Under the pieces are notes generated by a model. The model was not told the DNA's origin and made no database searches. It saw only the letters and a list, made by a program, of their open reading frames with translations. A stretch of DNA of 64,000 bases from Anisodus tanguticus (Eukaryota > Streptophyta > Magnoliopsida > Solanales > Solanaceae): contig CM067541.1 in the NCBI GenBank assembly GCA_034509755.1, forward strand, positions 13,132,001-13,196,000. Reading direction: 5' to 3'. This document shows positions 20,187 to 32,794 of this stretch, piece by piece. The position numbers were made by a program, and so were the translations under genes. The number at the start of each line of letters is the position of its first letter. Positions within the stretch are counted from its first letter, which is position 1.

Positions 20187-23100
20187 CCCCCTCAGTCGGA
20201 GCGGGAGGAGGTTGGACGTCGAGACTGGATCTGAAGTCGAGGAATAGCTGTCTAGGAAGTCCTTTGGTGAATATATCTGCATATTGATATGAAGAAGCCA
20301 CATGCAACACCTTAACATGACCGATAGCAACCTTAACATGACCGATAGCAACCTTATCACGAACAAAATGTATATCCATCTCAATTTGCTTGGTTCGCTG
20401 ATGTTGAACCGGATTATGAGATAAATATATCGCGGATATGTTATCACAATACACCATAGACGCCCTACGCAAGTGACACCGGAGCTCCAAAAGAAGGTTT
20501 CGGAGCCAGCATATCTCAGCAACAACATTTGCAATGCCTTTATACTCTACTTCTGCACTCAAACGAGATGGGTGACTTGCCTCTTGGCAAACCATGAAAT
20601 GAGATTATCCCCTAAGGACACACAATATTCGGAGGTGGAGCGTCGCGTGTCCGGACAGCCTTCCCAATCTACATATGTATATGATAACAACATGATCGAT
20701 GCAAAGGGATATAGATGCAATCCATAACCAAGTGTGTCGTTAACGATATCGAATGATACGTTTAAGAGAAGTATAATGAGGCTCCCTGGAGGTATACATA
20801 AACAAACACACATGCTGAACATCATAAGCAATATCATGCCTAGTGAAAGAAAGATACCGGAGTGCACCTACAAGACTCTTATAAAGAGTGAGATCGGACA
20901 CTGGATCACCATAAAAACACTGAGCTTTGATTTAGATTCAATTGGAGTGGGCATGATCTTGTAGTTCGCCATTTTAGCCATGTACACAATCTCATCTGCA
21001 TACTTACGCTGACACATAAACATAGTATCTACATATCTAGTCACTGATATCCCCAAGAAGTAACTCAACTTTCCCAAGTCAGTCATAACAAATTCAATTT
21101 TAAGCAGTGCAATGATCTCATTTTTCAACACATCAGATGAGGCAGTAAGAATAATATCATCCACATATAACAACAAATACGCAATGTTACCACCTCGATG
21201 AAAAATAAAGAGAGAATTATCACACCTGCTGCATACAAACCCAATCTACATAATGTAATTAGCAAAGCATTCATACCACATTCTAGAGGCATATTTCAAA
21301 CCATACATCGACTTACGAAAGCGGCATACATAATGAGGGGCCTCCGGATGGACAAAGTCTGGCGGCTGGTGTATGTAAACAGTTTCTTTCAAGTCCTCGT
21401 GTAAAAATGTATTCTTCACATCAAACTGATGAATCAGCCAATGTTTACCCATAGCAAATGCTCATAACTGTGTGAATGGTAGACGATTTAACAATCGAAC
21501 TGAATGTCTCACACAATCAATATCCGCATGCTTATTAGTACAATTATCCACAAGTCTCGCCTTATATCGCTCTAAGTCACCGATGTCTATAAAATTGTGA
21601 TGAAATAGCCACATGCATCGGATCACATTTACCCCATCTGGTATAAGAACCAAATCCCATGTGTATTATTTCGTTAAAGCATTAAATTCCTCACGCATGA
21701 CCGCATTTCAATTAGGATCAAGTTTGGCTAATTTTAGGTTTTTAGGAATTGGGGATATAGTTTGGGTGGATATGTTAAAGTGTACCTTGGGTTTGAAAAT
21801 CTCGTGTTGAACGCTAGTTTCCATTTTGTGTGTGGGGACATGTGCATGTCGGGGACGGGTCAGGGGTTAAGGACTGACAATGGGGTATGTCGGTGGTGGA
21901 AGGCTGACCAGTGGGTGACGAGTAATCGAGACCGATTGACGACGGATTGGGTGACTCGACGGTAGTGGGTTGGGGTTGGGTAAGGTCCGGTGACTGGTGG
22001 CTTGATGGAGGTATTGTCGGGTCGAGGTTTGGGTTTCTGTGACGGGTGGATCACGACCTTGGGTTACCGGTGGTTGTGTAGGTGACTGGTGACGGAGGTT
22101 GTGGGTTCGTGGGATGGTGGTGACAACGTAGTGCCAGTGACTAGTAGTTATCGGGAACGAGGTTAGATCAGAACGACGGTGATGGGTACGATCGGATTTG
22201 GACGACGGTGATGGGTGAGGGGTCGCCATGATGGGACTGGCAGTGACCTGGTAGGGTGTGGGTGCGACGGACGTTGCAGTGGCGGTAGATGTGACTGCCG
22301 GAATAATGAGGTTGTGGCGGAGAGCATGCTGGATAAAAAGGGAGGCCTCAAACTCGTCTAGAAAGGTTTAATCGTGTTTCAAAATTTTTAGATGTTTGAA
22401 AAATGAAAGATTGCTTCGTTAAACATGACATGGCGTGACGCTAGGATTTTATAGGAAGATAAGTCATTGCACAAATATCCCCTATGATTGGACGAGAAAC
22501 CTAGGAAGACATATGGGGTGGTTTGGGGTGCCAGTTAATGAGGGGTCGTGGAGGCTAGATTCGGATAGCATAGGCAATCAAAAATCCGTAGGTGATCATA
22601 GGAGGGGATCCGATGGAATATAATTTTGGTGGGTGTCCGATTTTGTAGGGTGTGAGTATGCAAAATATTAATAATATATTTAGACATTTTGACAGCATAA
22701 ATCCAAAATGAGGGGGGGAGAGACATGAAAAAGGATAGTAAGAACCATGTTATTGATGGTGCGAATGATTCGTTCAACCTTACCATTTTGAGGGGAGGTG
22801 TGGGGACACGAAAATCGAAAAACCATGCCATTATTAGTGCTAAATTTGTGAAAGGCGGAATTATTGAACTCACGACCATTGTCACATTGAAATGATTTTA
22901 TAGCTTTTTCAAATTGTGTTTTGATATAGACACGTGATTCAAGAAACTTGGCAAAGACTTCAGATTTAAATTTAAGTGGATAAACCCAAATAAAGTGAGA
23001 AATATCATCTAAGAAAACTAGATAATTTTTATGACCTAGTGAGCTAGTATGGGAGACGTCCATAAGTCAGTGTGCACATTGTCAAACGGAGAAAACGTAA

Positions 23101-24814
23101 CACTTAAAGATGACTGAAAAGGAAGACGAACATGTTTGCCTAAAGGGCAAGAAAAACAGTGTTGGGCAATTTTCTCATTATTACAACGAATTAAATTATT
23201 ACTTCTAAGAAAATTAAAAATAGGAGCGTCTGCGTGTCCAAGTCTATTGTGCCAAATTCATGGAGTGATAGTAGCGAGAGAGATGTGTGAGCGGGGACTG
23301 GCAGCGGAAGATGATGAGAAATGATAGAGGTCCCATGTACTATTGCATCTCGTAAGAGGTGTCCCCGTACGTAGATCATTCACAAAAAAATAAAATGGGT
23401 CAAACTCAACCAATATAAAATTATTACGAGTAAATTTCCAAATAAATATTAATTTTTAATGATGTTGGGACCATAGAGGACGTTATTTAGGAGAAAGGCG
23501 GGTGAGGTGGTTGGGTGTAGGTTGTACAATAACCTTGAATCATAATGTGATGACCATTATCAACCGTAATAAATTGAGGATACTTTAAATGAAACAACTT
23601 GGAAAGATTACCTGAGTAGCTGATGAGATGTGGCCCTAGTATCCATGTACCAATTTTCGTCGGGCTGCTGTACGTTTAAAGTGATTAAAGCCTTGTCCAA
23701 ATCGGTGGGGCCCAGGCCATACCAATTTGAATTATGTTGGGCCGAGACCAAGTGAGCTTGCCGGGGCCGCGGAGGAGGCATGCGTGGGCCTAGTCTCGAG
23801 CCCAGAATGCCTTGTTGGAACTGGGTCGGTGACTGCTGCAACTGGGCGTATGGTGAGGCCCAAGTTGCTGGGTATATCCAGTGACTTGGGCCGGCCCACT
23901 GGCCAGATTGAGGTTGGCCGGGGCGCCAGATGGGCAGGAATTCTGCCCAATTTTTCTCCCTTTCCCGCGGCCTCGCCGCCTCTACCTACCGCTCATGCCG
24001 CCGCCGCTGTTGTTCCGCGGTTGGTGGTTGTCCGGCGATGGTGGCTGGCCGGCGTAGCATTGTTCATCGCGGGATTTTCAACTGCTAACGCCTTTTGATT
24101 GTGTTCGTCTTGCTTGGCACAACGGGTTTCTTCCAACAATAATTGTGAGCGGGCCTTGTTAAAGTTGGGTAATGGATCAACCTATTGTATCATCGTGGCT
24201 AGAGTATCGTATTTACCTTTTGGTAAAACCGCAACTAGTTGGAGGACCATTTTTGTATAGGAGACAGGCGTCCCCACATTGGACAATTGGTCCGCAAACA
24301 GTTTCAATTGTTTACAATATCGAATATTTTTCCATGTTAGAGAAATTTTTAAGACGTGTATTATTGAATTGTTCCTCCAAGTATACGGCACGGGTGTGCT
24401 TATTATCCTGGAAAATCTCTTCCAATCGTATCCATAACTCACAAATCGAGGCGCCAATTTTCATTATTGTATGAAACAAGTCCTTAGAGATTGTGCTATG
24501 AATCCATTGTTTGACTATGGCGTCAAGACGACGCCATGTCAGGTCATCAACCTCGATAGGGCAAGAGAAAGAGTCGTCAATGTGATCAAGCATGTTGTAG
24601 GCACATGCATGAATACAGAAAAGTTCAACCCACGAAGAGAATTGACCATCTTCTTGATCAAGAACCACATGAATGAAGTTCTTGATGTTGGTCACGGCGA
24701 AAGCCGGATGGAAGGAGGATGGGGAGGGGGATGACGTGGGGGTAGGGGGTAGGGATGACGACGGATGAGGTTGAGGCCACCGTGGGAGTTGTGGGAGGAA
24801 TCATTATAGTAGAT

Positions 24815-25750
24815 TAGACATGTCCAAAGGTTAGGTCAGGACGGGTCAGGGCCGGGTCGGGTGGCTTTTTTTTTCTGCTTGCCCGACCCTGACCCTATTT
24901 TTTTTAAAAAAATCCGACCCTAGCCCTGACCCTTCGGGGACCCTACGGGTCACGGGTCGGCCCTGACCCGTCAGAACTTTTGGTGGGCCGGGTTGGGTCG
25001 AGGAATTTTTTATTTTAAAAAAAAATGAATTTTCAAAACTAAAATTGGCATTCACCCCTACATTACCACGAATTTTCTACGTTCAAATGTATTGTATATC
25101 GTGAGATCTGACTAAAGAAAAAGAATATTAGAAATCGATTTGGGGAAAAACACAAATTGATTGGGAAAACGAACATTTTTCTAAAAATTGGCTGCGCCAA
25201 ACCGCCATATGGTTGTTTGACCAGCCCTGTCTCGAAAAAATACGCAAAATAAAAAAAATCGGGTAAAACGGACATTCGAACGCAGAGTTATGACCATTTA
25301 AAGTTTCATCAATTTACAACTATTTTCTCTCCCTACATTATGCTTTCGTGATATTAACAGAACGACTAATAATATAAATATATAATTAATAATCAGCTAC
25401 CATTTTTATCTTATTTTATGTCGAGCTCAATGTAGATTAAAACAATATATATATTATAAAAACATGCATTATATCACTTATTAATGGCAAATATATATAT
25501 AAGTACAAAATAAATATTAATGAATGAAAAATAATATAAATTATATTTAAAAAATATGCAGGTCGGGTCGGGTCGAGGTCGGGCCGGGTCAGACGAGTAA
25601 AATATTCTGACCCTGGCCCGACCCTGACCCTGGTCGGGTCCCCGCTTTTTCGGGTCGAGTGGCTCGCGGGTCAGCTTATAGCTGACCCTGGCCCTGGTTT
25701 TTTCGGGTCGGTTCGGGAGGGGCGGGTCCCCGACCCGGTGGACAGGTCTA
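24815..25750. mobile_element. hAT-type non-autonomous element with GC-rich subterminal repeats
   Basis: The ends are TAGACATGTCCAAAGG and (reverse complement of the right end) TAGACCTGTCCACCGGG. Flanks are TAGTAGAT (24807-24814) and TAGTGGAT (25751-25758), an 8-bp target duplication with one difference, as hAT elements make. Both subterminal regions are packed with GGGTCGGG / CCCTGACCC repeats, while the core (25060-25540) is AT-rich. No transposase. It shares ends and GC-rich arms with the element at 62765-63303. It is inserted between the primer-binding site and gag of the copia element, so it is younger than that insertion. Confidence 0.8.
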
Positions 25751-25913
25751 TAGTGGATTAATTTGGGTGAAGGAAGGGGAAATTATTTTCTTGAATGAAG
25801 AAAAGAAAAAAAAATTGGTTGCCGTCGGTCGGACGAGAATCCGAGGGGGGTGGCCGTCCGGAAAGGAAAAGAATAGAGGGTTTTGGTGTTTTAGTGTTTA
25901 ACTTTTGATATCA

Positions 25914-26082
25914 CGTAAGATTATATTAATCTCCCTTGGGGAGTCTTTCTCATTAACACAAATATATATAGTGTGTACAATGTGTAATCATAATACAATA
26001 GGGATCCTATATCTACCATAATTATACAACACTAATAATTACAAAATATATGAGAGAATATTTTCTAATATTCACTAATAAT
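25914..26082 (-). repeat. 5' LTR of the minus-strand copia element
   Basis: About 169 bp, matching 20017-20186 with scattered substitutions and a few small indels. The terminal dinucleotides have mutated at both ends: CA to AT at the right end and TG to CG at the left on the plus strand. Confidence 0.87.
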
Positions 26083-26966
26083 CCCAACAAAGAAATACAT
26101 TTTATAAGGAGCTAACATCAGATCTGGAGGTCGATAAACAAGTTAGAGAATAATTGTGTCAGCTTGTTAATGACGAGGATAATTTTTAATAATTCAGAGA
26201 TATTTTCGAATTAAAAATCAAATAGAGGTATTTTTTTTTCTAGCATGACCTTCTAGAACTTCATGTAAAAAAAAACTCGAAGTTTGCTTTAAATTATCTG
26301 AAATTAGATTTGTCAAAGTCAAACTTCAAACTCGTGCACCTAAAATAGATCTAAAACTTTTAAACGTATAAAATTTTAGAAACTTTAGCTATGAGTTAAA
26401 TGATGTCTGGTAATCGGCAACCTGTACACTTCGCCCGCAATAATAGGTGGCGTGGCATTTAATAATGACTAGTTGTGATACAAAAATTGCTCACATCGTT
26501 CGTGTTTTGCCAAAGTATTAATATGGTTAATTTGGTTATGATTGCTCTTAATATTAGTCATGTGCCTTTTCTTTATCTTTCTTTCGATGTACTATATGCC
26601 TGTTATATTTTCACTTTATTTTTAGGCAAAAGTTAGTATGAAAATTTCGATTAGACTTAGATAATTGCTTAATATAAGTGACATGTCTTCCTTAAAATAA
26701 ATTTCATATATACTTGAAACTAATATTAGACTTGAATATTTACTATAAACTGGTGAAATGTCATTCAAGCATTTTCTATAAAAAGTTTCTTCATATATAT
26801 GTATATACAATAAACCGATAATCCTTGAAGATAATATAAGAAAACTGAAATATAAATTAACACATTAAAACTAACATAGTATCCAGACTCAGTTACAAGC
26901 TGAATCGTGGTTGAATCGTGACAGACTGACACCATTGTATAGAATCTTATATACCCATTGTGATCT
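26083..26966. other. Intergenic, nothing recognised
   Basis: AT-rich sequence between the copia element and the 3' side of the epoxide hydrolase relic. No gene signal. Confidence 0.5.
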
Positions 26967-27332
26967 ATTCAATCATATCAGCAGTTACAATATCCCCAAA
27001 ACAAACTTAAAAGGGCTGAACTTTAATCTTTAAGTAGAAGAAAAGTCCCTTGAAGAAATCATGAATTTGTTTGTTAATTTCATCAGGCTTTTCATGTTGA
27101 AGAAAATGACCAAGTCTTTCCAATATAACCACTCTTTCACATGGACTTTATTCAATCATATCAACAGTTACAATATCCCCAAAACAAACTTAAAAGGCTG
27201 AACTTTAATCTTTAAGTAGAAGAAAAGCCCTTGAAGAAATCATAAATATGTTTGTTAATTTCATCAGGCTTTTCATGTTGAAGAAAATGGCCAACATTTT
27301 CCAATATAACCACTTCTTCTAGCAAAGGTACA
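26967..27332. repeat. 183-bp tandem duplication at the 3' end of the epoxide hydrolase relic
   Basis: Two copies with period 183 (26967-27149 and 27150-27332) both start ATTCAATCATATCA. They carry the last about 40 codons plus 3' UTR of the minus-strand epoxide hydrolase. The gene-proximal copy is joined to the rest of the exon; the distal copy is an orphan exon end. Confidence 0.85.
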
Positions 27333-27579
27333 TATTTTTTCATTTCACCTTTGTGTACATAATCTTTAATTCCTGGAGCATTGTAAGTTAGATCCAAATC
27401 TCCCACAATGAACTTCACTATTACTTTTACTTCAGCACCAGTCCATGCTGCTGTCAATTCCCAATTTCTGCATTTCAAAGCTCCACTCCTTTCATTTATA
27501 CTTTAAGCGCGGATAGACTTGGAGTCAGAAGTCCTAATTTATTTTTTTTTTACTTCATCCATACTTTTTGACTTTTTCT

Positions 27580-29579
27580 GAAAAGTTTGAACAAACAAAG
27601 GTAATTCTCAAAAACTATTCAATTCGTAGCGTCAAGCGTCGATACAGAATGGAACCGCTATCACTTGTCCTATCATCCAGCCGACTGCAAAAGCCATCAG
27701 GGTTCCAAAATTGTATACTATTACGATGCCCTCGATCGGCGATCATTCAACGGACTACTTTTGCGATGTCTGTATGTGAAAAAAAGTGATGAACTCCTTT
27801 TTTCTCCAATCATAGGTTGGTCCAAAGAACGAGAGTCGGCTTCCAACACGTTGTCTGTTGTTCCTCAGTAGCTCCCTTCCCTAAACAAAGCACCAGTCAG
27901 CTTTTGACTTCCTTCTAACATAAAATATACGGAAAGAGGAATCGGCTGATTCTACGCCTCTTGGGAGCGGCCAGCCCTAGGCCTTCGATAAAGAGATTCA
28001 AATGGTCTTCCCGCTCCTTTCCAACTTTATAGTCAAGCAAGTTCAAATGACTTTTCACGCCTCTCCTTATAGTCGAGTGAGCCTGAAGAAAGGAGCAACT
28101 TAGATACCTCTTTGTTCACTATATTCCGGTTTGAAGTTCTAGAACATGTGGCTGGTATACCACAATAATCAAACTTCCTTTTATTTTTTTTATTCGGATC
28201 GGATTTATGTTGGCTTCGTTGGGAGGCTCGCGTAGTTTGTTACGTCAGCTCCAAAAGGATAGGTTGAGCACCAGAGACCAGTAGGAGCCTTATAGCCAGT
28301 TCAGATACCACATTAAGTGGGACGAGAAGTCATAGCTCTAAAAGAGTTTTTTTTTTGCTTGCGCACCAATGCAGGGGCTAAGGGACCCGATTCTTGCCTT
28401 CGCCATATGAATACTAAGTAATAATAGCATGGCACTTTGAATTACTTTCCTTCACGCTGAGTGTGAACTTTCGATTTCAGACTGCTCTTAGATCAGGAAG
28501 ATTGCTTATGACATCAATTAGCTAGATAACGTCCGATCTTGTTTCTGGATTGAGTAGAAAAGAGATATATGAAGTTCGTTCTCTTCCTCTGTGCATCTCT
28601 GTGATGGGAAAATCAAGTGATTTTTTTTGTTGTTAAAGAACAATGAAATACATATAAGTTTCAGACATAAATAGCTCAAGAAATTGACCAAATGCTAAGA
28701 AAGTTCCTGGATCGTGTAAAATAATAATATTATCAATGACAACACCTTTTCTTTTAATAAAAAAATTGGAATTTTTTTATGGAGATTCTATGAGGTCAAA
28801 AATTAATACGAATACAAAGGGTTAGCAAGATGCAAAGTCTCATATCAATATTGCGGTCGATGATTGTAACAAGAGCTTTTGGATTTTTCATGTTGTCAAA
28901 GATTAGGGTTAGTTCAGCACCTTAGCATCTAGTATTCCAACATTTGTTCGAGGTATTTTTTCTATCCCTTTTTACCTTGAAAAAGAAAGGACACCTTACA
29001 CTTTTGAAGCGATAACCATCTTTCGGCTAACCTAGCCTCGTCCGTCCCTCTGGACCAACAAGGGGTAGTACAAGAATATGCACTTGTTTTCCATCGACTA
29101 TGCCTTTCAATCTAACCTTACGTCCTAACTCGCCCTCTGTGGACTACTTAAAGGCTTTACTTGATCGAACACCAGTCATTAAAACTAGAATGATAGGATA
29201 ATATTGGCTTAATCAAACTGTGAACCTTCATCGACCATAATCACTGACATCAAATCTAACTCCGGTATCTCCATTTCCCGTTTAGTCTGTTCCATGGGTT
29301 AGTATCTTAACTCTGTAGTATCAGCTGGAAAGCTGGAATTAACTCAAGCGAAGGACTTAATCCATAAACCTATAAAGTCGTCGTCACTTGTACCTTTTTT
29401 TACATTTGCTCTATAAGTAGGTATTAATGGAACTCGGGCAATGTAGTTGTAGTTAAGGCTAAAACAGTGCTTCTTACTTCCACAGCACGATCGTTTCATT
29501 CCATCCATTAGTGGGGTCAAATAAAGATAGATACGGATGTATTATATTTGAAAGGGAAAAAAGCACTCTTAACTATATT
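27580..29579. other. Organelle-like DNA block inside the epoxide hydrolase relic
   Basis: About 2 kb between exons 3 and 4 of the epoxide hydrolase relic has a base composition unlike its AT-rich surroundings: many CG-containing words, few long A or T runs, and phrases such as GGGAGCGGCCAGCCCTAGG. It reads like plant mitochondrial intergenic DNA. No complete gene was recognised. The minus frame at about 27725-27640 gives a hydrophobic MAFAVGWMIGQVIAVPF stretch. The origin is inferred from composition and style only. Confidence 0.4.
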
Positions 29580-31509
29580 TTTACATTTGCTCTATAAGTA
29601 GGTATTAAAGAAACTCATTGACAGATATCTATATGAATAAAGAAATTAAGAAGTGCTCTGTAATACTTCACTCCACCAGTAAAACCAGTTTTTTCATATG
29701 TGCTAGCAAAGTAATCAACTTCTTCTGATGATAGCCAAGAGGGCAAAATTACTGGACTGTCATCAAAGGGCTTTCCTTTAGGCATATATAATGGTCCTGG
29801 GTTCCTGTAACTCAAAAACTTCTCCAACACTTTCTTTGTGCCTATTTTTGCAATCTCTGCTTCTATTTCTCCAGGTTCCTAAATAAAATAAGCAATGTGA
29901 ATTAAACTCATCAAAAGAAAGAAGAAGGAAGCAGAAGCAATGGATCTTTGAAGCTTATTTGTCGACTAATTTAGATTTGCGCCGAGAAAGTCCATTATGG
30001 TGATTCTATGATCCTAGGTGAAACAAAATATAGTAGTACTCTTCATCCGTGTGCCCGAATGGATGCATTATAGAAATGTGTACAACATAGACATTGTTGA
30101 CACAATAACGCTGTCATCGCTAGATCTATCAATCTTTCATATGCACTATTACGACCCAAAGAGTTGGCCCATCCATATGCTAACTCGTAACCAAGCAATG
30201 GCGTAGATACAAAGACCGAATGGTGATTAGTTGAACACCTTTAGTTGAAAAATTATATTGTATATATAAGTCAAAAGTGACATTCTATAGATACATATCG
30301 AGATAAGGGTAAAAAACACACCTCACGTATCACTTTTTTTAGTTTCGTACCTAAACTATCAGGTATGAGAGTTTCCTACATAAACTATGATCACCAACTA
30401 GTTAGCAAAACACACCTCAACTATCAGTTTTTCACTTTTTCTACCTCAACTATCATGTAGGAAAAGTGAACAAATAATAGTTTAGGTGTGTTTTGATAAC
30501 TAGTTGGTGATAGTTTAGGTAGGAAACTTTCACATCTTATAGTTAGGAAACTCAAAAAAATTGATACTTGAGGTATGTTTTTTAACCCTTAACTATATAT
30601 ATCTTGAACCCCTTAGTGAAATTCTTAGCTTCGCCATAAACCAAGAACATTTCATTTGTTATGGCTATTATCGAGGACATGCCGATGTCTTTAAGCCTTA
30701 TATATGGTGAATATTTAAACTCTTACGATCTGAGCTCCTTATATTCATATATAGTGAAAAGTTATTCAATGCCAAGGGTAGGCAGATAAGCAAAACTTTT
30801 GTCTGTGTGTGAAAAGTCACTAAAATTTCAACAACAAAAAAAATGTAATGAATTCAGCGGAGAGAACATAAAGGCTTAACTTATCAAATTTAAATAGAAG
30901 TATGTGCACGTAAACACATGCTTTTATAGCTTGAACTATATAGAGTCAAGAACGCATTTAACTCCCAGACTTAAAATCTTGAATTCGTATCTATTCGAGC
31001 GTCTAAAAACATAAACAATACATCCAAAAACAAACAATTAGAGGGAAGCAAAGAGATTAACCTGGAATCTAACAACATAATAGTCATCTCCATAAACAGC
31101 CTTCAATGTCTCAATTTAGGAGAAAATGGAACACTCATATTAACCAAAGCCTTGACTTTGTCTGGCCTGAATAAACAAAGGGTCCAAGCAATAATAGCAC
31201 CCCAATCATGACCTACAACAAACACCTTATGTTGCTCCTGCACAATGGTGTTCAAAAGTTCCACTAAGTCACCCACAACTCTTAAAGAGGCGAAGTTGCT
31301 TGGATACTCCCGTCAAAAACACAGATACAGAGTTTAAACTTAATAAATTCGTGATTGTAAGTTCTTTCAAATTACGAGTTCAAAATTTATTTAGAGAAAA
31401 GGGTAAAAAAAAAAAAATACTCCATACGAAATATTTTCATTTTACCCTGTGTTAGAGTACATAATAAATTCACGATTTTAAGCTTATCGAAATTACTGTG
31501 TCAGAGAAG

Positions 31510-31693
31510 GGGAGTCTTGGAGCAACGGTAGAGTTGTCTCCGTGTGATCTATAGGTCACACATTCAAGCCGTGAAAGCAGCCACTAATGCTTGCATTAGG
31601 GTACTAGACTGTCTACATCACACCCCTTGGAGTAAGGCCCTTCTCCGGACCTTGCTAACGCGAGATGCTTTGTGCACCGGATTGCCCTTTTAA
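31510..31693 (+). mobile_element. TS-type SINE, near full length
   Basis: Starts GGGAGTCTTGGAGCAACGGT (A-box region), has a B-box-like CACACATTCAAGCC, and continues through CACTAATGCTTGCATTAGGG and CACACCCCTTGGAGTAAGGC, ending GTGCACCGGATTGCCCTTTT. This matches the tobacco TS SINE layout. A duplicated host segment of about 85 bp (TTACGAGTTCAAAATT ...) lies on each side (31367-31455 and 31697-31790), so the host region duplicated locally as well. It is in the disrupted first intron of the epoxide hydrolase relic. Confidence 0.75.
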
Positions 31694-31982
31694 ACGTATC
31701 GAAATTACGAGTTCAAAATTCAATTTAGGGAAAAGGTAATAAAAAAAAATACTTTGTACGAAACATATTCATTTTACCATGCATTATACTTTGGGTTATT
31801 CATATTTTTTTTTTTGTTAGCAAATCCTATTAGTATTTTTTCTTGATCTTAACGGAGCTCCATCATGGACTGGATGGACTCCACGAGTCAAAATGTTTAA
31901 AGAAAAAGGTCCATATTTACCCCTCTATTTTTAATTATTGTATAAAGTTACCCTCCTTTATACTTCAGTTAAGGTCTACATT

Positions 31983-32205
31983 ACCCGCAAGGGTAGTCAA
32001 GTTGGTGTAGCAGTAGAACGCGGGACCGCAAGGTCACGAGTTCGATCCCCTGCATAAACCTTCTTGGTTGAGCCTGTCACACATGGCTTGCCAAGTGTGG
32101 TTAATCGGCTGACGTGGTTTGCAGGCTATTGCGTCAGTCCGGGATTTACCCTGTGCGCACTCGACAGAGTAGCGGTGTGGTTCGTTCGTCAACAACAAAA
32201 AAAAA
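31983..32205 (+). mobile_element. tRNA-derived SINE with perfect 15-bp target duplication
   Basis: A 223-bp SINE. The head GGTGTAGCAGTAGAACGCGG plus GGTCACGAGTTCGATCCC resembles tRNA A and B boxes. The body ends TTCGTTCGTCAACAACAAAA with an A tail. It is flanked by GTTAAGGTCTACATT at 31968-31982 and again at 32206-32220, a perfect target duplication, so the insertion is recent and complete. Confidence 0.9.
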
Positions 32206-32469
32206 GTTAAGGTCTACATTGTAGCTAAGTTATTAAGAGTAAAAAATACGAGATGATCAACTACGATAAGGGTAGCAAAAGGCCTCAAAAGTACAACATG
32301 GGATTAAAATTAAGATGTTCGATATTTTACTTTTCCCTAATATTTATTACTCCCTACTACTATTTTCAAGATTTTCCATTTGTTTACCCTCTCTATATAT
32401 ACACTTCAAATAATAGTTTAAAATTACCCTTCGTTATACTTCATATTAGGGTTCAAGTTGGAGCTTCAA

Positions 32470-32794
32470 CAAAATCAAGAGCAAATATGATAGGATTTGC
32501 TAATGACAAGGGTGGATTGTCCAAATCTATATAAGGAGTCCATTATCTCATTCCATATCTATGTGACTCTTAACACTCCCCTGCACGCTCCGACTTTATT
32601 AACTGGAGCGTGGATAATATAATTTGGGGACACAACATCGGTGAACAAAGAATTGAAATGAGCACCCTGTAAAGAATGGATCTTGGGCTTAACTAAACCC
32701 CAAAAGCTAGCTTGTAAGGTGAGTATTGTCCAAGTATATATATATATATATCTACGGTAGTAAAAAGGGATAAATTCGTTCCTACCTGTGGTAT
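32470..32794. other. LTR-like fragment, unassigned
   Basis: Contains blocks familiar from Solanaceae retrotransposon LTRs, such as AACTAAACCCCAAAAGCTAG followed by CTTGTAAGGTGAGTATTGTC, and an ATATA repeat. Orientation and ends cannot be fixed. Confidence 0.35.

Larger units (their letters stand above)
20017..26082 (-). mobile_element. Ty1/copia retrotransposon, degenerate, both LTRs present
   Basis: Minus-oriented copia element of about 6.1 kb. The LTRs are 25914-26082 (5') and 20017-20186 (3'). Inside the 5' LTR is a primer-binding-site relic TGATATCAAAAG (standard TGGTATCAGAGC, initiator tRNA-Met). Order on the minus strand: gag (about 24745-24170), protease (near 23660, WYMDTRATSH with the expected Gly of DTGA replaced by Arg), integrase core (23063-22680), a Pro/Ser/Thr-rich stretch (22350-21860), reverse transcriptase (21653-20868, including LLYVDDIILTASS), RNase H (about 20800-20180), then the polypurine tract GAGGGGG next to the 3' LTR. 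All domains have stops and shifts, so it cannot act on its own. A 936-bp hAT-type element interrupts the leader. Confidence 0.92.

Noticed and set aside
21860..22351. Pro/Ser/Thr-rich minus-strand protein
   Set aside because: It occupies the low-complexity spacer between integrase and RT of the copia element; overlapping frames look equally good.
23727..24098. Plus-strand 123-codon open frame
   Set aside because: Antisense shadow of the copia gag C-terminus and protease region, GC-rich because of the encoded basic/Pro-rich segment.
31990..32060. Possible tRNA gene
   Set aside because: It has A- and B-box-like sequences but no cloverleaf-closing acceptor stem I could pair. It continues into a SINE body with an A-rich tail and target duplication.
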